From a gamma proteobacterium IMCC1989 (GTDB lineage: Bacteria; Pseudomonadota; Gammaproteobacteria; Pseudomonadales; Cellvibrionaceae): DNA of 32,716 bases. The notes under the pieces are model-generated. The model made no database searches and was not told the DNA's origin. It saw only the letters and a program-made list of their open reading frames with translations. Positions within the stretch are counted from its first letter, which is position 1; each line of letters opens with the position of its first letter. Below, piece by piece: positions 17,510 through 25,661 of this stretch. The stretch lies in assembly GCA_000209515.2 (NCBI GenBank), contig AEVK01000001.1, positions 1 through 32,716 on the forward strand, in the 5' to 3' direction. A program made the translations under genes and the position numbers.

Positions 17510-18853
17510 TCAAAAAGCATTAGAAATAGTACGCGACAAGGTAAAACCTATGACAGCCATAAAAATGATAATAGCTTCCTGCCCTACACGTACTGCACGA
17601 CAAGAAACTAACCGTAAAACCATATAAATAGCTGGCAACAACTCTACTGTCATAATTGTCATTAACAAGCCCATTGTCCCCCACCACAAATAACTACACA
17701 CAGCGCCGACCAAAAACCATACCAACCGAGAAACATTAGCAATTAACGTTGTCCTGAGGTACCCATAAAGAATCAAGGTAACCTCTGATGAATAAGTCAC
17801 TAGTGTCATAATAGGAGTCACTAGCAATATTGACAGATAAAGCCCGCCGGATGCATAGCGATCATCGTAAAAAATATCAAAAAATAAATAACTACCTCCA
17901 CTTAACATACCTAACAAAAATGCGAACAACATAGAAAGCCGTTGTTTTTTTTGATACACCTTTTCAAGATATAAGTCGGGAGATTCACGATAAACGAGAG
18001 AAAAGTAGGGTTGCAATACACCACGAGCATATTCAATTGTAAAAGTTGCCGCAGCCGCAGAAAAATTAATGGCTATAAAGTAAATACCTAATTCAGTCAC
18101 GCTAAGAGTTTTACCCAACATCAGTTTATCAAACTGTACCAGCATTAATGTAATAACACTCGACGGAATAATGTATTTAGCCCATGCCATCAACTCTACA
18201 AATATGCTTTTTTGGAATCCAAAACCAGAACCTGACCAACCAATAAAAATCGCTCCCAACATCACTTGCAATACATTATTAATGATCATGGCCGCGATCA
18301 TTGGCCAATAGTTTTGCGCGTAATAGACTCCTATTACCATCATCAACGTAGAAATAGCGGCACAAGAAAAGCGAACATACATAATTCGAGCAATTCTATT
18401 TTGCCGTTCTATAGCGATAAATCCAATAGGCACAAAACCTTCAACGATAAAGACTAAACACAGTACCTTTAACACAAAAGCTAAATCATCAATTGAAAAG
18501 AAACTAGCGATCGCATCTGAAAAAACAAACATGAGTACAGCAAGAATGACATTACGAGCTAGTTTAATAGTCCATAATGTTTTCAACAGATAAGTCTCGT
18601 CGCCTTCTTCGTGACGCAGAATAAAAGCTCTAAAACCAGCATCTGATATCATATTAAAGGCAAATATAATCGACGCTGCCAAGCCCGTAATCGCAAAAGC
18701 TTCTGGGCTAAGCAATCTGGCCACCACCAAATTACTTGACAATCGAATCAAGTTACCAAAAAAGCTAGTGAGCATGAGCGCTTGCATACCGCTGTCTTTG
18801 AACAGCTGTGATGAAGCCCCACGCCAAGAGGATGTGATTTTATTAACAAGCAT
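17510..18853 (-). CDS. Wzx-type oligosaccharide flippase
   Basis: A 447-residue polytopic protein of the MATE/MOP superfamily with about twelve hydrophobic segments. The N-terminal region MLTSFFGNLIRLSSNLVVARLLSPEAFA, followed by GLAASIIFAFNMISDAGFRAF, is characteristic of polysaccharide transporters (Polysacc_synt family). It would translocate undecaprenyl-PP-linked repeat units across the inner membrane. It lies between a GT2 and a GT4 gene, with tight spacing on the 3' side, as expected for the assembly operon. No other flippase is visible in the window. Confidence 0.88.
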   Translation of the reverse strand: MLVNKITSSWRGASSQLFKDSGMQALMLTSFFGNLIRLSSNLVVARLLSPEAFAITGLAASIIFAFNMISDAGFRAFILRHEEGDETYLLKTLWTIKLARNVILAVLMFVFSDAIASFFSIDDLAFVLKVLCLVFIVEGFVPIGFIAIERQNRIARIMYVRFSCAAISTLMMVIGVYYAQNYWPMIAAMIINNVLQVMLGAIFIGWSGSGFGFQKSIFVELMAWAKYIIPSSVITLMLVQFDKLMLGKTLSVTELGIYFIAINFSAAAATFTIEYARGVLQPYFSLVYRESPDLYLEKVYQKKQRLSMLFAFLLGMLSGGSYLFFDIFYDDRYASGGLYLSILLVTPIMTLVTYSSEVTLILYGYLRTTLIANVSRLVWFLVGAVCSYLWWGTMGLLMTIMTVELLPAIYMVLRLVSCRAVRVGQEAIIIFMAVIGFTLSRTISNAF

Positions 18854-18891
18854 CAGAAAGTGAAACGATAACGCTGCATTGCATAAATGAC

Positions 18892-19872
18892 TTACTTCTT
18901 ATATTCAATAATTTGAAAATGATGGCCGCGAATTTTTTTCATAAAAAACCCAAAAACACCCAGTCCTTCAGGGAATTTCCCAAGCACCAATGAAACAGCA
19001 TAAAAGAAAGCATCTTTACCGCCTAGCAAGCTACGTTTATTTAAAAATATTTGCATTACTTTTACTGGCAACAACCCCAATAACAACAGCGCCCAAGAAT
19101 TAATCATAACGGCAAGGGTGAGCGAGAGAAATGGAAGAAAACACCAACTAATAATTCTTACCACTTCTTTCCTATAATATCGCTCTTCGCTATTACCGTG
19201 CATAGAAAAACCTTGTGCATAAGCATGGCCTGTACGCTCGCAACGCTTCCACCACTGGCTGGCATTCGTCATCGCTGCATCATGTAATGTCATATCAACA
19301 TCTAAGCGCTCAATCAGCCACCCTTTCTCTCGCCAACGGAAGCAAAGCTCCGGCTCTTCACCCGCAATCACTTCGGGAGAAAAACCACCCACTTGAACTA
19401 AAGCCTGCGCACGACACATAAAGTCACCACCTGTAGCACTGGTCACCCCAATGGGCGTATCCCACTCTATATCACACAGTTGGTTATATATAGTTTGCTC
19501 CGGGAAGCGTTCTTTTCTGCGGCCGCACACAGCGGCTAAGTGTACATTACGCTGTAAGTGAACAAGCGCTGCGCACATCCAACCAGCGAAAACTTCGCAA
19601 TCCCCATCAACAAACTGGACAAACTCAATGGTAGAGTCCATAGAAAGCAAATGCTTGTAGCCCTCATTTCTGGCTCTAGCCGCACTAAAAGGGGTCGACA
19701 TATTTAGTGATAACACATCAAACCCTTGACCTCTTACGAAATCAACACTGTCATCTTCTGAACCAGAATCAACATAAACAACACGCACATCGGATATAGA
19801 CAGCGAACGAATACATGCCTTTAAACGCTCCCCTTCGTTTCTGCCAATGACAACAACACCTACTTTATTCAT
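18892..19872 (-). CDS. GT2-family glycosyltransferase with C-terminal membrane segments
   Basis: A 326-residue GT-A-fold transferase. It starts MNKVGVVVIGRNEGERLKACI and has VVYVDSGSEDDS, the metal-binding-type VQFVDGDCEVF and the acceptor-side region GGFSPEVIAGEEPELCFRWREKGW, which holds the ED/RW-like motif of GT2 enzymes. Two hydrophobic stretches near residues 235-275 suggest membrane association. It is the second gene of the assembly operon, between the acetyltransferase and the flippase. The sugar specificity is not predictable. Confidence 0.87.
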   Translation of the reverse strand: MNKVGVVVIGRNEGERLKACIRSLSISDVRVVYVDSGSEDDSVDFVRGQGFDVLSLNMSTPFSAARARNEGYKHLLSMDSTIEFVQFVDGDCEVFAGWMCAALVHLQRNVHLAAVCGRRKERFPEQTIYNQLCDIEWDTPIGVTSATGGDFMCRAQALVQVGGFSPEVIAGEEPELCFRWREKGWLIERLDVDMTLHDAAMTNASQWWKRCERTGHAYAQGFSMHGNSEERYYRKEVVRIISWCFLPFLSLTLAVMINSWALLLLGLLPVKVMQIFLNKRSLLGGKDAFFYAVSLVLGKFPEGLGVFGFFMKKIRGHHFQIIEYKK

Positions 19873-19901
19873 ATAAGTATTTGCCCATATATTTATACCC
19901 G

Positions 19902-20468
19902 CTAAACGTTTTTTGTTACTATCGTAGGCTTAACATAAACAGTGGAAAAAGGCGGGATATTTTCAATCACAACTGTATTAGGAGCAATCTTACTATGATG
20001 ACCAATCGTGATATTGCCCACAATAACCGCACCAGCGCCAATATTAACACCATCTTCAATCGTTGGTTTTGCAGCTAAATCAGAAGCATCACGAATTCCG
20101 AATGTGGTATTTTGTCGAATCACCACATCATTTCCTATTGATCTAGCGCCTAAAATCATACCTCCAAAATGTTCTATTTTAACACGTCGTCCTACTTGCA
20201 CAGTGTAATCCAACTTAATACCACAGAAGATCTGCGTTAACTTAGCGAACAACATATACAAAACGGAGAAAGGCAACCGCACTAGCCGTATTGATATACT
20301 CATTCGCCAATTGCCAAACCGATGAACTACTAGCGCAAAAAAACCTTGAGAGAAAAAGTCTCGCTGATGGGTCGCAAAGTCCTCTCGAATCAAAGCCCAA
20401 AAACCAATATCACTCGGATTACGATTACTAGAACCATCCCACAAGGGGTCTGCTTTCTTTTTTTCCAC
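19902..20468 (-). CDS. Serine-acetyltransferase-like hexapeptide-repeat acyltransferase
   Basis: A 188-residue protein of the left-handed beta-helix acyltransferase class. Its N-terminal helical region (IGFWALIREDFATHQRDFFS, then FFALVVHRFGNWRM) and hexapeptide coil (VKIEHFGGMILGARSIGNDV, then GAGAVIVGNITIGHHSKI) resemble the CysE-like enzymes found in EPS loci (EpsC, VpsC, WcaB types). In this context O-acetylation of the polysaccharide is more likely than cysteine synthesis, but that is inference. The start codon is GTG (20466-20468) with GGAGG 5 bases upstream. It is the first gene of the assembly operon, divergent from the WbbL-like gene. Confidence 0.82.
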   Translation of the reverse strand: MEKKKADPLWDGSSNRNPSDIGFWALIREDFATHQRDFFSQGFFALVVHRFGNWRMSISIRLVRLPFSVLYMLFAKLTQIFCGIKLDYTVQVGRRVKIEHFGGMILGARSIGNDVVIRQNTTFGIRDASDLAAKPTIEDGVNIGAGAVIVGNITIGHHSKIAPNTVVIENIPPFSTVYVKPTIVTKNV

Positions 20469-20584
20469 TCAAACCTCCAAACAACACAAAAAATGTTTAT
20501 AAAACAACCTGCGGGATAAAATTATCTATGCTACATTCACCCCATTGACGTCTAATAAAACACAATGAGTATTACCAGAAAAAA
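20469..20584. promoter_or_regulatory. Divergent promoter region between two EPS transcription units
   Basis: A 116-base gap separating the minus-strand assembly operon from the plus-strand WbbL-like gene; both need promoters here. A small inverted repeat GATAA-AA-TTATC lies at 20515-20526. A TTGACG (20545-20550) with TATTAC (20570-20575) is a poorly spaced plus-strand match (19 bases). On the minus strand a GATAAT at 20521-20526 could be a -10 element, but the -35 is weak. Individual promoters cannot be fixed. Confidence 0.4.
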
Positions 20585-21553
20585 ATGACACCAACAAAGC
20601 AAAATAGCGTTGCCATCATCACAGTCACCTATAACTGCAGCGACTTTATAGAGGCATTCTTGCATTCTGTAAAACCTATTATAGCTGATTCTGACTTCAG
20701 ACTTATTATTGTAGATAACAAATCTACTGACTCTAGCTGCGCACTCATACAGCAATATATAAAAGAGCACACACTAGAAAAAAGCATCACCCTATACCCT
20801 GCTACAGACAATCATGGATTTGGTAAAGGCTGCAATAAAGGCGCCCAAATTGCGAGCACCTATGGCGCTGAATACCTATGGTTTCTCAACCCGGACACCC
20901 AGATCAACCAAGACAGTGGAGCTCAACTCCTCTCACTACTGCAAGAAAGCGAGCATATAGACTTTGCAGGCAGCATTCTAAACAACGAAAAAAATGAACC
21001 AAGGGCAGGAGCATTCAGGTTTCCGGGGATAATGAATACACTGATTTCATCCATGCAACTAAAAATACTGGACAACCTCTTCCCCAAATATACCACCGCA
21101 GCACCAATAGAAGCTAAACCATACCCCTCTGACTGGTTGACTGGAGCATCTTTCATGACCTCCGCCACATGCTTCGAAAAGCTGGATGGTTTTGACCCTG
21201 TATATTTTCTTTATTTTGAAGAAGTAGACCTATTCCACCGAGCAAAAAAAATAGGGCTCACCGCCTGGTGCTGCCCGCAAAGTAGCGTGTTTCATATTGC
21301 TGGCGCGTCAACAGGCATTAACAACAAAACACAAGAAAAGCGCAAGCCCTTTTATTGGTTCGAATCACGTCGACATTTTTATATCAACAACTACGGACGT
21401 ATCTATTTCACCATTACAGACTTATGTTTACTGACCAGCACATATTGCTGGAAGCTCCGAGCCAAACTACAAAAGAAAGTAGACAACACACCCGCTCATT
21501 TTGCAAAAGACATATTCAAGCATAGCTACTTAGCCAGCCTGCTAAAAAAATAA
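20585..21553 (+). CDS. GT2-family glycosyltransferase, WbbL/rhamnosyltransferase-like
   Basis: A 322-residue GT-A-fold transferase with VAIITVTYNCSDFI, LIIVDNKSTDSS, NHGFGKGCNKGAQIA and LWFLNPDTQ (metal-binding region). It also has RAGAFRFPG, DWLTGASFM and YFLYFEEVDLFHRAKKIG. This pattern is shared with WbbL-type dTDP-rhamnosyltransferases. A rhamnose donor would come from the rfb genes in the neighbouring operon, which makes rhamnosyl transfer a reasonable inference. It is the only glycosyltransferase of the locus on the plus strand and stands alone, divergent from the assembly operon and convergent with the small membrane-protein gene 32 bases downstream. Confidence 0.85.
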   Translation: MTPTKQNSVAIITVTYNCSDFIEAFLHSVKPIIADSDFRLIIVDNKSTDSSCALIQQYIKEHTLEKSITLYPATDNHGFGKGCNKGAQIASTYGAEYLWFLNPDTQINQDSGAQLLSLLQESEHIDFAGSILNNEKNEPRAGAFRFPGIMNTLISSMQLKILDNLFPKYTTAAPIEAKPYPSDWLTGASFMTSATCFEKLDGFDPVYFLYFEEVDLFHRAKKIGLTAWCCPQSSVFHIAGASTGINNKTQEKRKPFYWFESRRHFYINNYGRIYFTITDLCLLTSTYCWKLRAKLQKKVDNTPAHFAKDIFKHSYLASLLKK

Positions 21554-21585
21554 TTACCTTATGAACCCACTGATCAAATTCTGCA

Positions 21586-22026
21586 TTATTTTTCATTCTC
21601 AGCTTTTGACTTTTCTTCGAAAGCGATAACTGCCTTTTTCACTTGTTTAACATAAAAAAGCATCGTGCCTATGCATACAATAGAAAGTAATAACTGGCCC
21701 AAGAAATTTAAGTAAGAATCAATAACAGGCATTGTATTTTCAATATGCTCAAACGTAGTATGAAAAAAGAAAACATCGAATAAATGTGTTCGCGTTATAT
21801 CTTTCGATAGCCAGCCAGTAAAATGGATGATATCTGGAATCAACCCCCATAGCCCAACCATGAATATGATCACAGGGAAATAAAGAAACCAATGCGGCTC
21901 TTTTCGATAAAGCCACTGAAAAAAATGGCTAGTCTTACGTAGCGTATGTCGTTTTTTAGCTATCGCGGCACATACCACCGACCCAACTGCTGCACCTATT
22001 GAGAAATAAAAGTGTTTTTCAGGCAC
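21586..22026 (-). CDS. Small polytopic membrane protein B (weakly DUF457/YdjM-like)
   Basis: I do not recognise this protein firmly. With the GTG start at 22024-22026 it is 146 residues. That start has an AAGGAGG ribosome binding site 7 bases upstream and overlaps the previous gene by 8 bases; the same frame is open to an ATG at 22074 that has no such signal. Three or so hydrophobic segments are visible (KHFYFSIGAAVGSVVCAA; YFPVIIFMVGLWGLIPDIIH; FLGQLLLSIVCIGTMLFYV) with a charged tail. The spacing of H-x6-G-x3-G, PDIIH and THLFDVFFFH recalls the His/Asp pattern of YdjM-like (DUF457) membrane proteins, but the match is loose. It appears to be a divergent paralogue of the gene just upstream. 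Function unknown; probably linked to EPS by cotranscription with the initiating transferase. Confidence 0.65.
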   Translation of the reverse strand: MPEKHFYFSIGAAVGSVVCAAIAKKRHTLRKTSHFFQWLYRKEPHWFLYFPVIIFMVGLWGLIPDIIHFTGWLSKDITRTHLFDVFFFHTTFEHIENTMPVIDSYLNFLGQLLLSIVCIGTMLFYVKQVKKAVIAFEEKSKAENEK

Positions 22027-22441
22027 GACGATGCCTCCTTCTACGCTTTTGTCTAGCTTGGTTAGACCAACCATAACGCCTAATATATTTCACCAACACA
22101 ATATAGCGCCAAAGAATAACAACGTACAACAGACCGCACACTACAACAACTACGTGAATATTACCGAAAAACTTTACAAACAAAGGCTGGCAATGAAAAA
22201 AAGGATAGAAAAAAAAGAAGTGCCCCCACAAGGGTTGGTCACACGTTAATTTATAGGTGAAAAAGTAAGGTACTGCAGCGATTCCTCCCAACAAAAAAGG
22301 GATAAAAGGCCCATACAATCTAACCCATAACGCCTTTCTGGACATACCTAAAAACAGCAGAAATATAAAAAAGCCAGCAACAAAACCAACGCCAAAATGT
22401 CCTGCGCCAGTTAAATAGTCAGACAATAGATAGTCAGACAA
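22019..22441 (-). CDS. Small polytopic membrane protein A, TTG start
   Basis: A 140-residue unrecognised membrane protein with hydrophobic segments at about 13-33 (GAGHFGVGFVAGFFIFLLFL), 45-62 and 90-113, and a very basic C-terminus (RQKRRRRHRRA). The start is TTG (22439-22441) with an AAGGAG ribosome binding site about 8 bases upstream. The same 15-base unit is then repeated, so a second in-frame TTG follows at once. Features shared with protein B are an early H-x6-G-x3-G pattern, a Pro-rich second segment ending near GGIAAVPYFF, an H-x-FFFF-x3-FFH run, and a third hydrophobic helix followed by basic residues; the Asp of PDIIH is missing. It lies 20 bases after the initiating transferase gene. 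No function can be assigned. Confidence 0.65.
   Translation of the reverse strand: MSDYLLSDYLTGAGHFGVGFVAGFFIFLLFLGMSRKALWVRLYGPFIPFLLGGIAAVPYFFTYKLTCDQPLWGHFFFFYPFFHCQPLFVKFFGNIHVVVVVCGLLYVVILWRYIVLVKYIRRYGWSNQARQKRRRRHRRA
22411..22441 (-). repeat. Tandem 15-base duplication at a start codon
   Basis: On the minus strand TTGTCTGACTATCTA is followed directly by TTGTCTGACTATTTA (one base different), encoding LSDYL twice at the N-terminus of membrane protein A. Each unit begins with a possible TTG start, but only the first is well spaced from the AAGGAG ribosome binding site. Confidence 0.8.
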
Positions 22442-22461
22442 TGATTATCTCCTTTTTTTCA

Positions 22462-23892
22462 TCAATAAATGTTGTTAGACGTTAACGAAAACGGCGTTTT
22501 AACTAATATTTTAATATCTAACCATAAAGACCAATTATTAATGTATTCCACATCAAACTGCACACGCTCTCGCATCTTATCCACTTCCTCTGTCTCACCA
22601 CGACAACCATTTATCTGCGCTAATCCGGTAATACCCGGCTTAATACGATGACGCAGCAGATAATCTTCTATGTGACAATCATAATAATCATTGTGCGCTA
22701 CGGCATGTGGCCGTGGTCCAACCAATGACATCTCCCCTGACAAAACATTGAGCAACTGGGGCAGCTCATCTATGGAGCTACGACGCAGAAAACGACCTAT
22801 CGGCGTGACACGATCATCATTCCTTGTCGCCTGCTTAACCTCTTTATCGTCATGTAGGTACATCGTACGAAACTTCCATATTTCGAATACTCTTCCATCC
22901 CAACCATGTCGGCGCTGCTTGAAAAAAGCGGGGCCTTTCGAATCCATCTTAATAGCCACAATCAACCCCAACAAAAATGGGAATAAAAGCACTAACAACA
23001 CAATACACACCGTTTTATCCATTATCCCCTTAAATAAAATCCCCGTTCGAGTGGAGGTAATCGGGCTTTCATTTAAAAAGATAAGAGGCAACCCCGCCAC
23101 CTCTCGGATGGAATGATTTAGTAGCTTTAACGCATATATGTCAGGCACCCAAATAAGATCAACATTGCAGTCTAGCAATTCAACATGCAAACCTTCTACA
23201 TAGCCAGACTGACTAAGCGGTACCGCAATATAAACGCGCTTAATCTGATGATATCGAATAACGGCCTGAATATCCGAGATATGGCCTAACATTGGAGCCA
23301 GACTGGTCACCTTCACCGGCTCGTCAACTTGACGACCAAATGACACAAAACCAACTACATTATCAGGCAACCATTTATTGCCATTAATACTCTTATATAA
23401 ATGATCCGCAAGCCTACCATCACCGACAATGAGACATTCAGCACGACCAACAAACTTATCCCGAAAAACCCCTATAGCACGAGACATAAAGGCATAGGTT
23501 ACTATCTGTAATATGTAGCCTATAACTGCCCACTGCAGAAACACTTCCCGTGAGAACGACTCAGATACCTTAGTCACAAAGCCTATAGCCAACAAAATTA
23601 GCAAAAACACACACCAGAGTACAGACAATCGATATGCGCCTTGGTAAAAAGAGCCAAATCGACGATAGACGCCAGAAATACTGTAAATCATAAACTGCAG
23701 CAGAATTGCCGTCACAATTAATATACGATAATTGGTGGGGATCTCCCCGAGTTTTATATCAACTAAAATAGACAGCAGGACGACCGTTAACAAAAGGTCT
23801 ACTACGACTTGAATAGAATAAACAATAGACTCTCGCTTTTTTAATAATTGCCGACGCTTCGAAAGCTGGTCATATGCTTTTGTAATGGCCAT
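22462..23892 (-). CDS. Undecaprenyl-phosphate sugar-phosphate transferase (WcaJ/VpsL-like)
   Basis: A 476-residue polyisoprenyl-phosphate hexose-1-phosphate transferase that starts the lipid-linked repeat unit at the inner membrane. The N-terminal half has four hydrophobic segments (about 25-140) and a Rossmann-like cytoplasmic domain (LIVGDGRLADHLYKSI). A further hydrophobic segment (about 290-310) leads into the catalytic domain with GPAFFKQRRHGWDGRVFEIWKF, the RRSSIDELPQLLNVLSGEMS motif, SLVGPRPHA and KPGITGLAQINGCRGET. Length and layout match WcaJ/VpsL enzymes, commonly glucose-1-P specific. It heads a short operon with two unknown membrane proteins and has a good minus-strand promoter candidate at 23996-24024. 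Confidence 0.93.
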   Translation of the reverse strand: MAITKAYDQLSKRRQLLKKRESIVYSIQVVVDLLLTVVLLSILVDIKLGEIPTNYRILIVTAILLQFMIYSISGVYRRFGSFYQGAYRLSVLWCVFLLILLAIGFVTKVSESFSREVFLQWAVIGYILQIVTYAFMSRAIGVFRDKFVGRAECLIVGDGRLADHLYKSINGNKWLPDNVVGFVSFGRQVDEPVKVTSLAPMLGHISDIQAVIRYHQIKRVYIAVPLSQSGYVEGLHVELLDCNVDLIWVPDIYALKLLNHSIREVAGLPLIFLNESPITSTRTGILFKGIMDKTVCIVLLVLLFPFLLGLIVAIKMDSKGPAFFKQRRHGWDGRVFEIWKFRTMYLHDDKEVKQATRNDDRVTPIGRFLRRSSIDELPQLLNVLSGEMSLVGPRPHAVAHNDYYDCHIEDYLLRHRIKPGITGLAQINGCRGETEEVDKMRERVQFDVEYINNWSLWLDIKILVKTPFSLTSNNIY

Positions 23893-23995
23893 GGATATCC
23901 TAGTACTGACTCTTGGCTAACAAAGTAATAGCCCGGGGTAATAAAGTGGTGATAAAAAGACTCTAAAGAATCGCCGTTTGGCACATAATCCAACT

Positions 23996-24024
23996 ATTAT
24001 CACATAGAAAACTTGACTCACCAA
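23996..24024 (-). promoter_or_regulatory. Extended -10 promoter candidate for the initiating transferase operon
   Basis: Minus strand: TTGGTG, 17 bases, then GATAAT preceded by TGT (an extended -10, TGTGATAAT). Its -35 element lies just next to the -35 of the opposing candidate (24013-24041), so the two promoters would overlap. Based on consensus matching only. Confidence 0.45.
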
Positions 24025-24041
24025 TACATCAATGCGATAAG
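24013..24041 (+). promoter_or_regulatory. Promoter candidate for the second Wzy_C-family gene
   Basis: TTGACT (five of six -35 positions), a 17-base spacer, then GATAAG (four of six). It lies 55 bases upstream of the ATG at 24096 and runs head-on into the minus-strand candidate at 23996-24024. Confidence 0.4.
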
Positions 24042-24095
24042 CTACAAGGTAAATATAGCAGAGACCTAACGCTTTACACGGCCAATAAATTCAAT

Positions 24096-25550
24096 ATGTC
24101 TATTCAAACCACATCAAAACACGCTCATCAATTTTTATTCTATAATTTATTGGGCATTATTATTTATTTACCTCTTCCCTTTGGCAGCCATCGCTTACTT
24201 GCTTGGTCTATTGTAGAGCTGTGGATATTTGGCTTATTTACTGTCTGGGCATTTCTCTGCTTACAACATAAATCTAGCTTACCCAGTTATTGGAAGAAAT
24301 GCTGGTTCCCACTAGTATCGCTAATAGGCTTTGCCTGCGTTGGCTTGTTTCAACTCATGCCACTCAATCTATCCCCCAAGCCCATAAGTGTGCTCAACGA
24401 TTTAGGCTGGACACAATATTCTTTTGATCCTAACGCAACAGTGGAGCACCTCCTTAAAACCACCTCCTACATTTGTCTATTCATACTCACTATCGCTCTG
24501 GTCAACACAGAACAACGCATCAAAACGGTTCTCAAGGTTTTCTTCTTTTGCGGTGTTTTTCAGGCAGGCTATGGCGCATTAATGACGTTAACAGGTATAG
24601 AACAAATATTCTGGATACCAAAAGAACACTATATTGGGCGTGCGACAGGTACTTTTGTTAACCGAAATCATTTTGCCAATTATCTATCTATGTGCGCCGC
24701 AGCAGGAACCGCTCTACTACTTATCGATTTATCAAGAAGAAAGGTGAAAGGCTGGAAAAACATATTCATCAGCTTGCTCAACTTCATCATGAGCCGAAAA
24801 ATGCTGTTTCGTATCGGACTAGCATTGATTGTGGTAGGTATCGTACTAAGTCGCTCACGAATGGGGAATACTGCATTCTTCATTAGCTTGGTCAGCGCGG
24901 GTTTTCTTTGGATGATACTGACTCGTCGAGTCAGTAGAAACGCTATCATATTACTGACTAGCCTTATCATCATTGACTTATGGGTCGTGGGCAACTGGTT
25001 TGGTTTCGAGGAAGTACAAGCTCGCATTCAAAACACATCAGCCTCAACAGAAACCCGTGATGAAGTAATAAGAGACACTCTTGTATACATAAAAGACAAT
25101 CCCACTTTAGGCACAGGCGGCGGAAGCTACTACTCTGTTTACAGCTATTACAAAAGCCCTGACGTAAACGGTTTCTACAATTACACCCACAATGATTATC
25201 TACAATTTGTCAGTGAATACGGCATTGTTGGCATCAGCTTTATCGCACTGTTTGTATTATCTAGTTTCTTTACCGCAGTAATGTCGATGATTAAACGTAA
25301 GAATTCCACCATGCAAGCAGCTAGCTTTGTTTCTATTATGGTTATCACTGCTCTTTTGCTCCATAGCTTAGTCGACTTCAATCTACAAATCATGGCAAAT
25401 GCCGCATCAGCAACCATACTTCTAACTCTTGCCTGGATAGCGCGACATCTTCCCAGCAACCAAGCGATTCATGACAGCATGGACAGAGAAAAGCATCAAA
25501 AAAGCGAAAAGCGAATAAGAAAAACCAAACATCAGCACAAAACAGTATAA
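24096..25550 (+). CDS. O-antigen ligase/Wzy_C-family membrane protein
   Basis: A 484-residue polytopic protein with about ten to twelve hydrophobic segments. The motif GRATGTFVNRNHFANYLSM and the later IVLSRSRMGN and GGSYYSVYSYY in the periplasmic loop are typical of the Wzy_C (O-antigen ligase) family. The loop also contains HNDYLQFVSEYGIVG, the conserved HNDYL segment of this family. The C-terminus is a basic soluble tail (KHQKSEKRIRKTKHQH). It may be a second polymerase, a ligase that attaches the glycan to an acceptor, or a protein O-glycosylating ligase. It is transcribed with or just ahead of the Tyr/Ser-rich secreted protein, 111 bases away. Confidence 0.85.
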   Translation: MSIQTTSKHAHQFLFYNLLGIIIYLPLPFGSHRLLAWSIVELWIFGLFTVWAFLCLQHKSSLPSYWKKCWFPLVSLIGFACVGLFQLMPLNLSPKPISVLNDLGWTQYSFDPNATVEHLLKTTSYICLFILTIALVNTEQRIKTVLKVFFFCGVFQAGYGALMTLTGIEQIFWIPKEHYIGRATGTFVNRNHFANYLSMCAAAGTALLLIDLSRRKVKGWKNIFISLLNFIMSRKMLFRIGLALIVVGIVLSRSRMGNTAFFISLVSAGFLWMILTRRVSRNAIILLTSLIIIDLWVVGNWFGFEEVQARIQNTSASTETRDEVIRDTLVYIKDNPTLGTGGGSYYSVYSYYKSPDVNGFYNYTHNDYLQFVSEYGIVGISFIALFVLSSFFTAVMSMIKRKNSTMQAASFVSIMVITALLLHSLVDFNLQIMANAASATILLTLAWIARHLPSNQAIHDSMDREKHQKSEKRIRKTKHQHKTV

Positions 25551-25588
25551 AAAATAACCGCAAATAACGTGAACTGCGTCACTTTATA

Positions 25589-25617
25589 TTGATATCGATT
25601 TAGAATATTGCTATTAT
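25589..25617 (+). promoter_or_regulatory. Sigma-70 promoter of the tyrosine-rich protein gene
   Basis: TTGATA (five of six), a 17-base spacer, and TATTAT (five of six). Transcription would start near 25624, giving a leader of about 38 bases before the ATG at 25662. This is the best sigma-70 match in the EPS region and suggests the gene can be expressed separately from the Wzy_C-family gene upstream. Confidence 0.6.
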
Positions 25618-25631
25618 TTGTGACATGTAAA

Positions 25632-25647
25632 CGCTCAATAAAGAGCG
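25632..25647 (+). promoter_or_regulatory. Leader hairpin just before the ribosome binding site
   Basis: CGCTC-AATAAA-GAGCG is a perfect five-pair stem with a six-base loop, three bases upstream of the GAGAGGA ribosome binding site of the tyrosine-rich protein gene. It could protect the 5' end of the mRNA or affect ribosome access. A short stem like this may be chance. Confidence 0.35.
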
Positions 25648-25661
25648 CGAGAGGAATGAAT

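Noticed and set aside
23975-23995. TGGCAC upstream of the second Wzy_C-family gene as a sigma-54 -24 element
   Set aside because: The -12 position reads CCAA instead of TTGC, so the required GC is missing.
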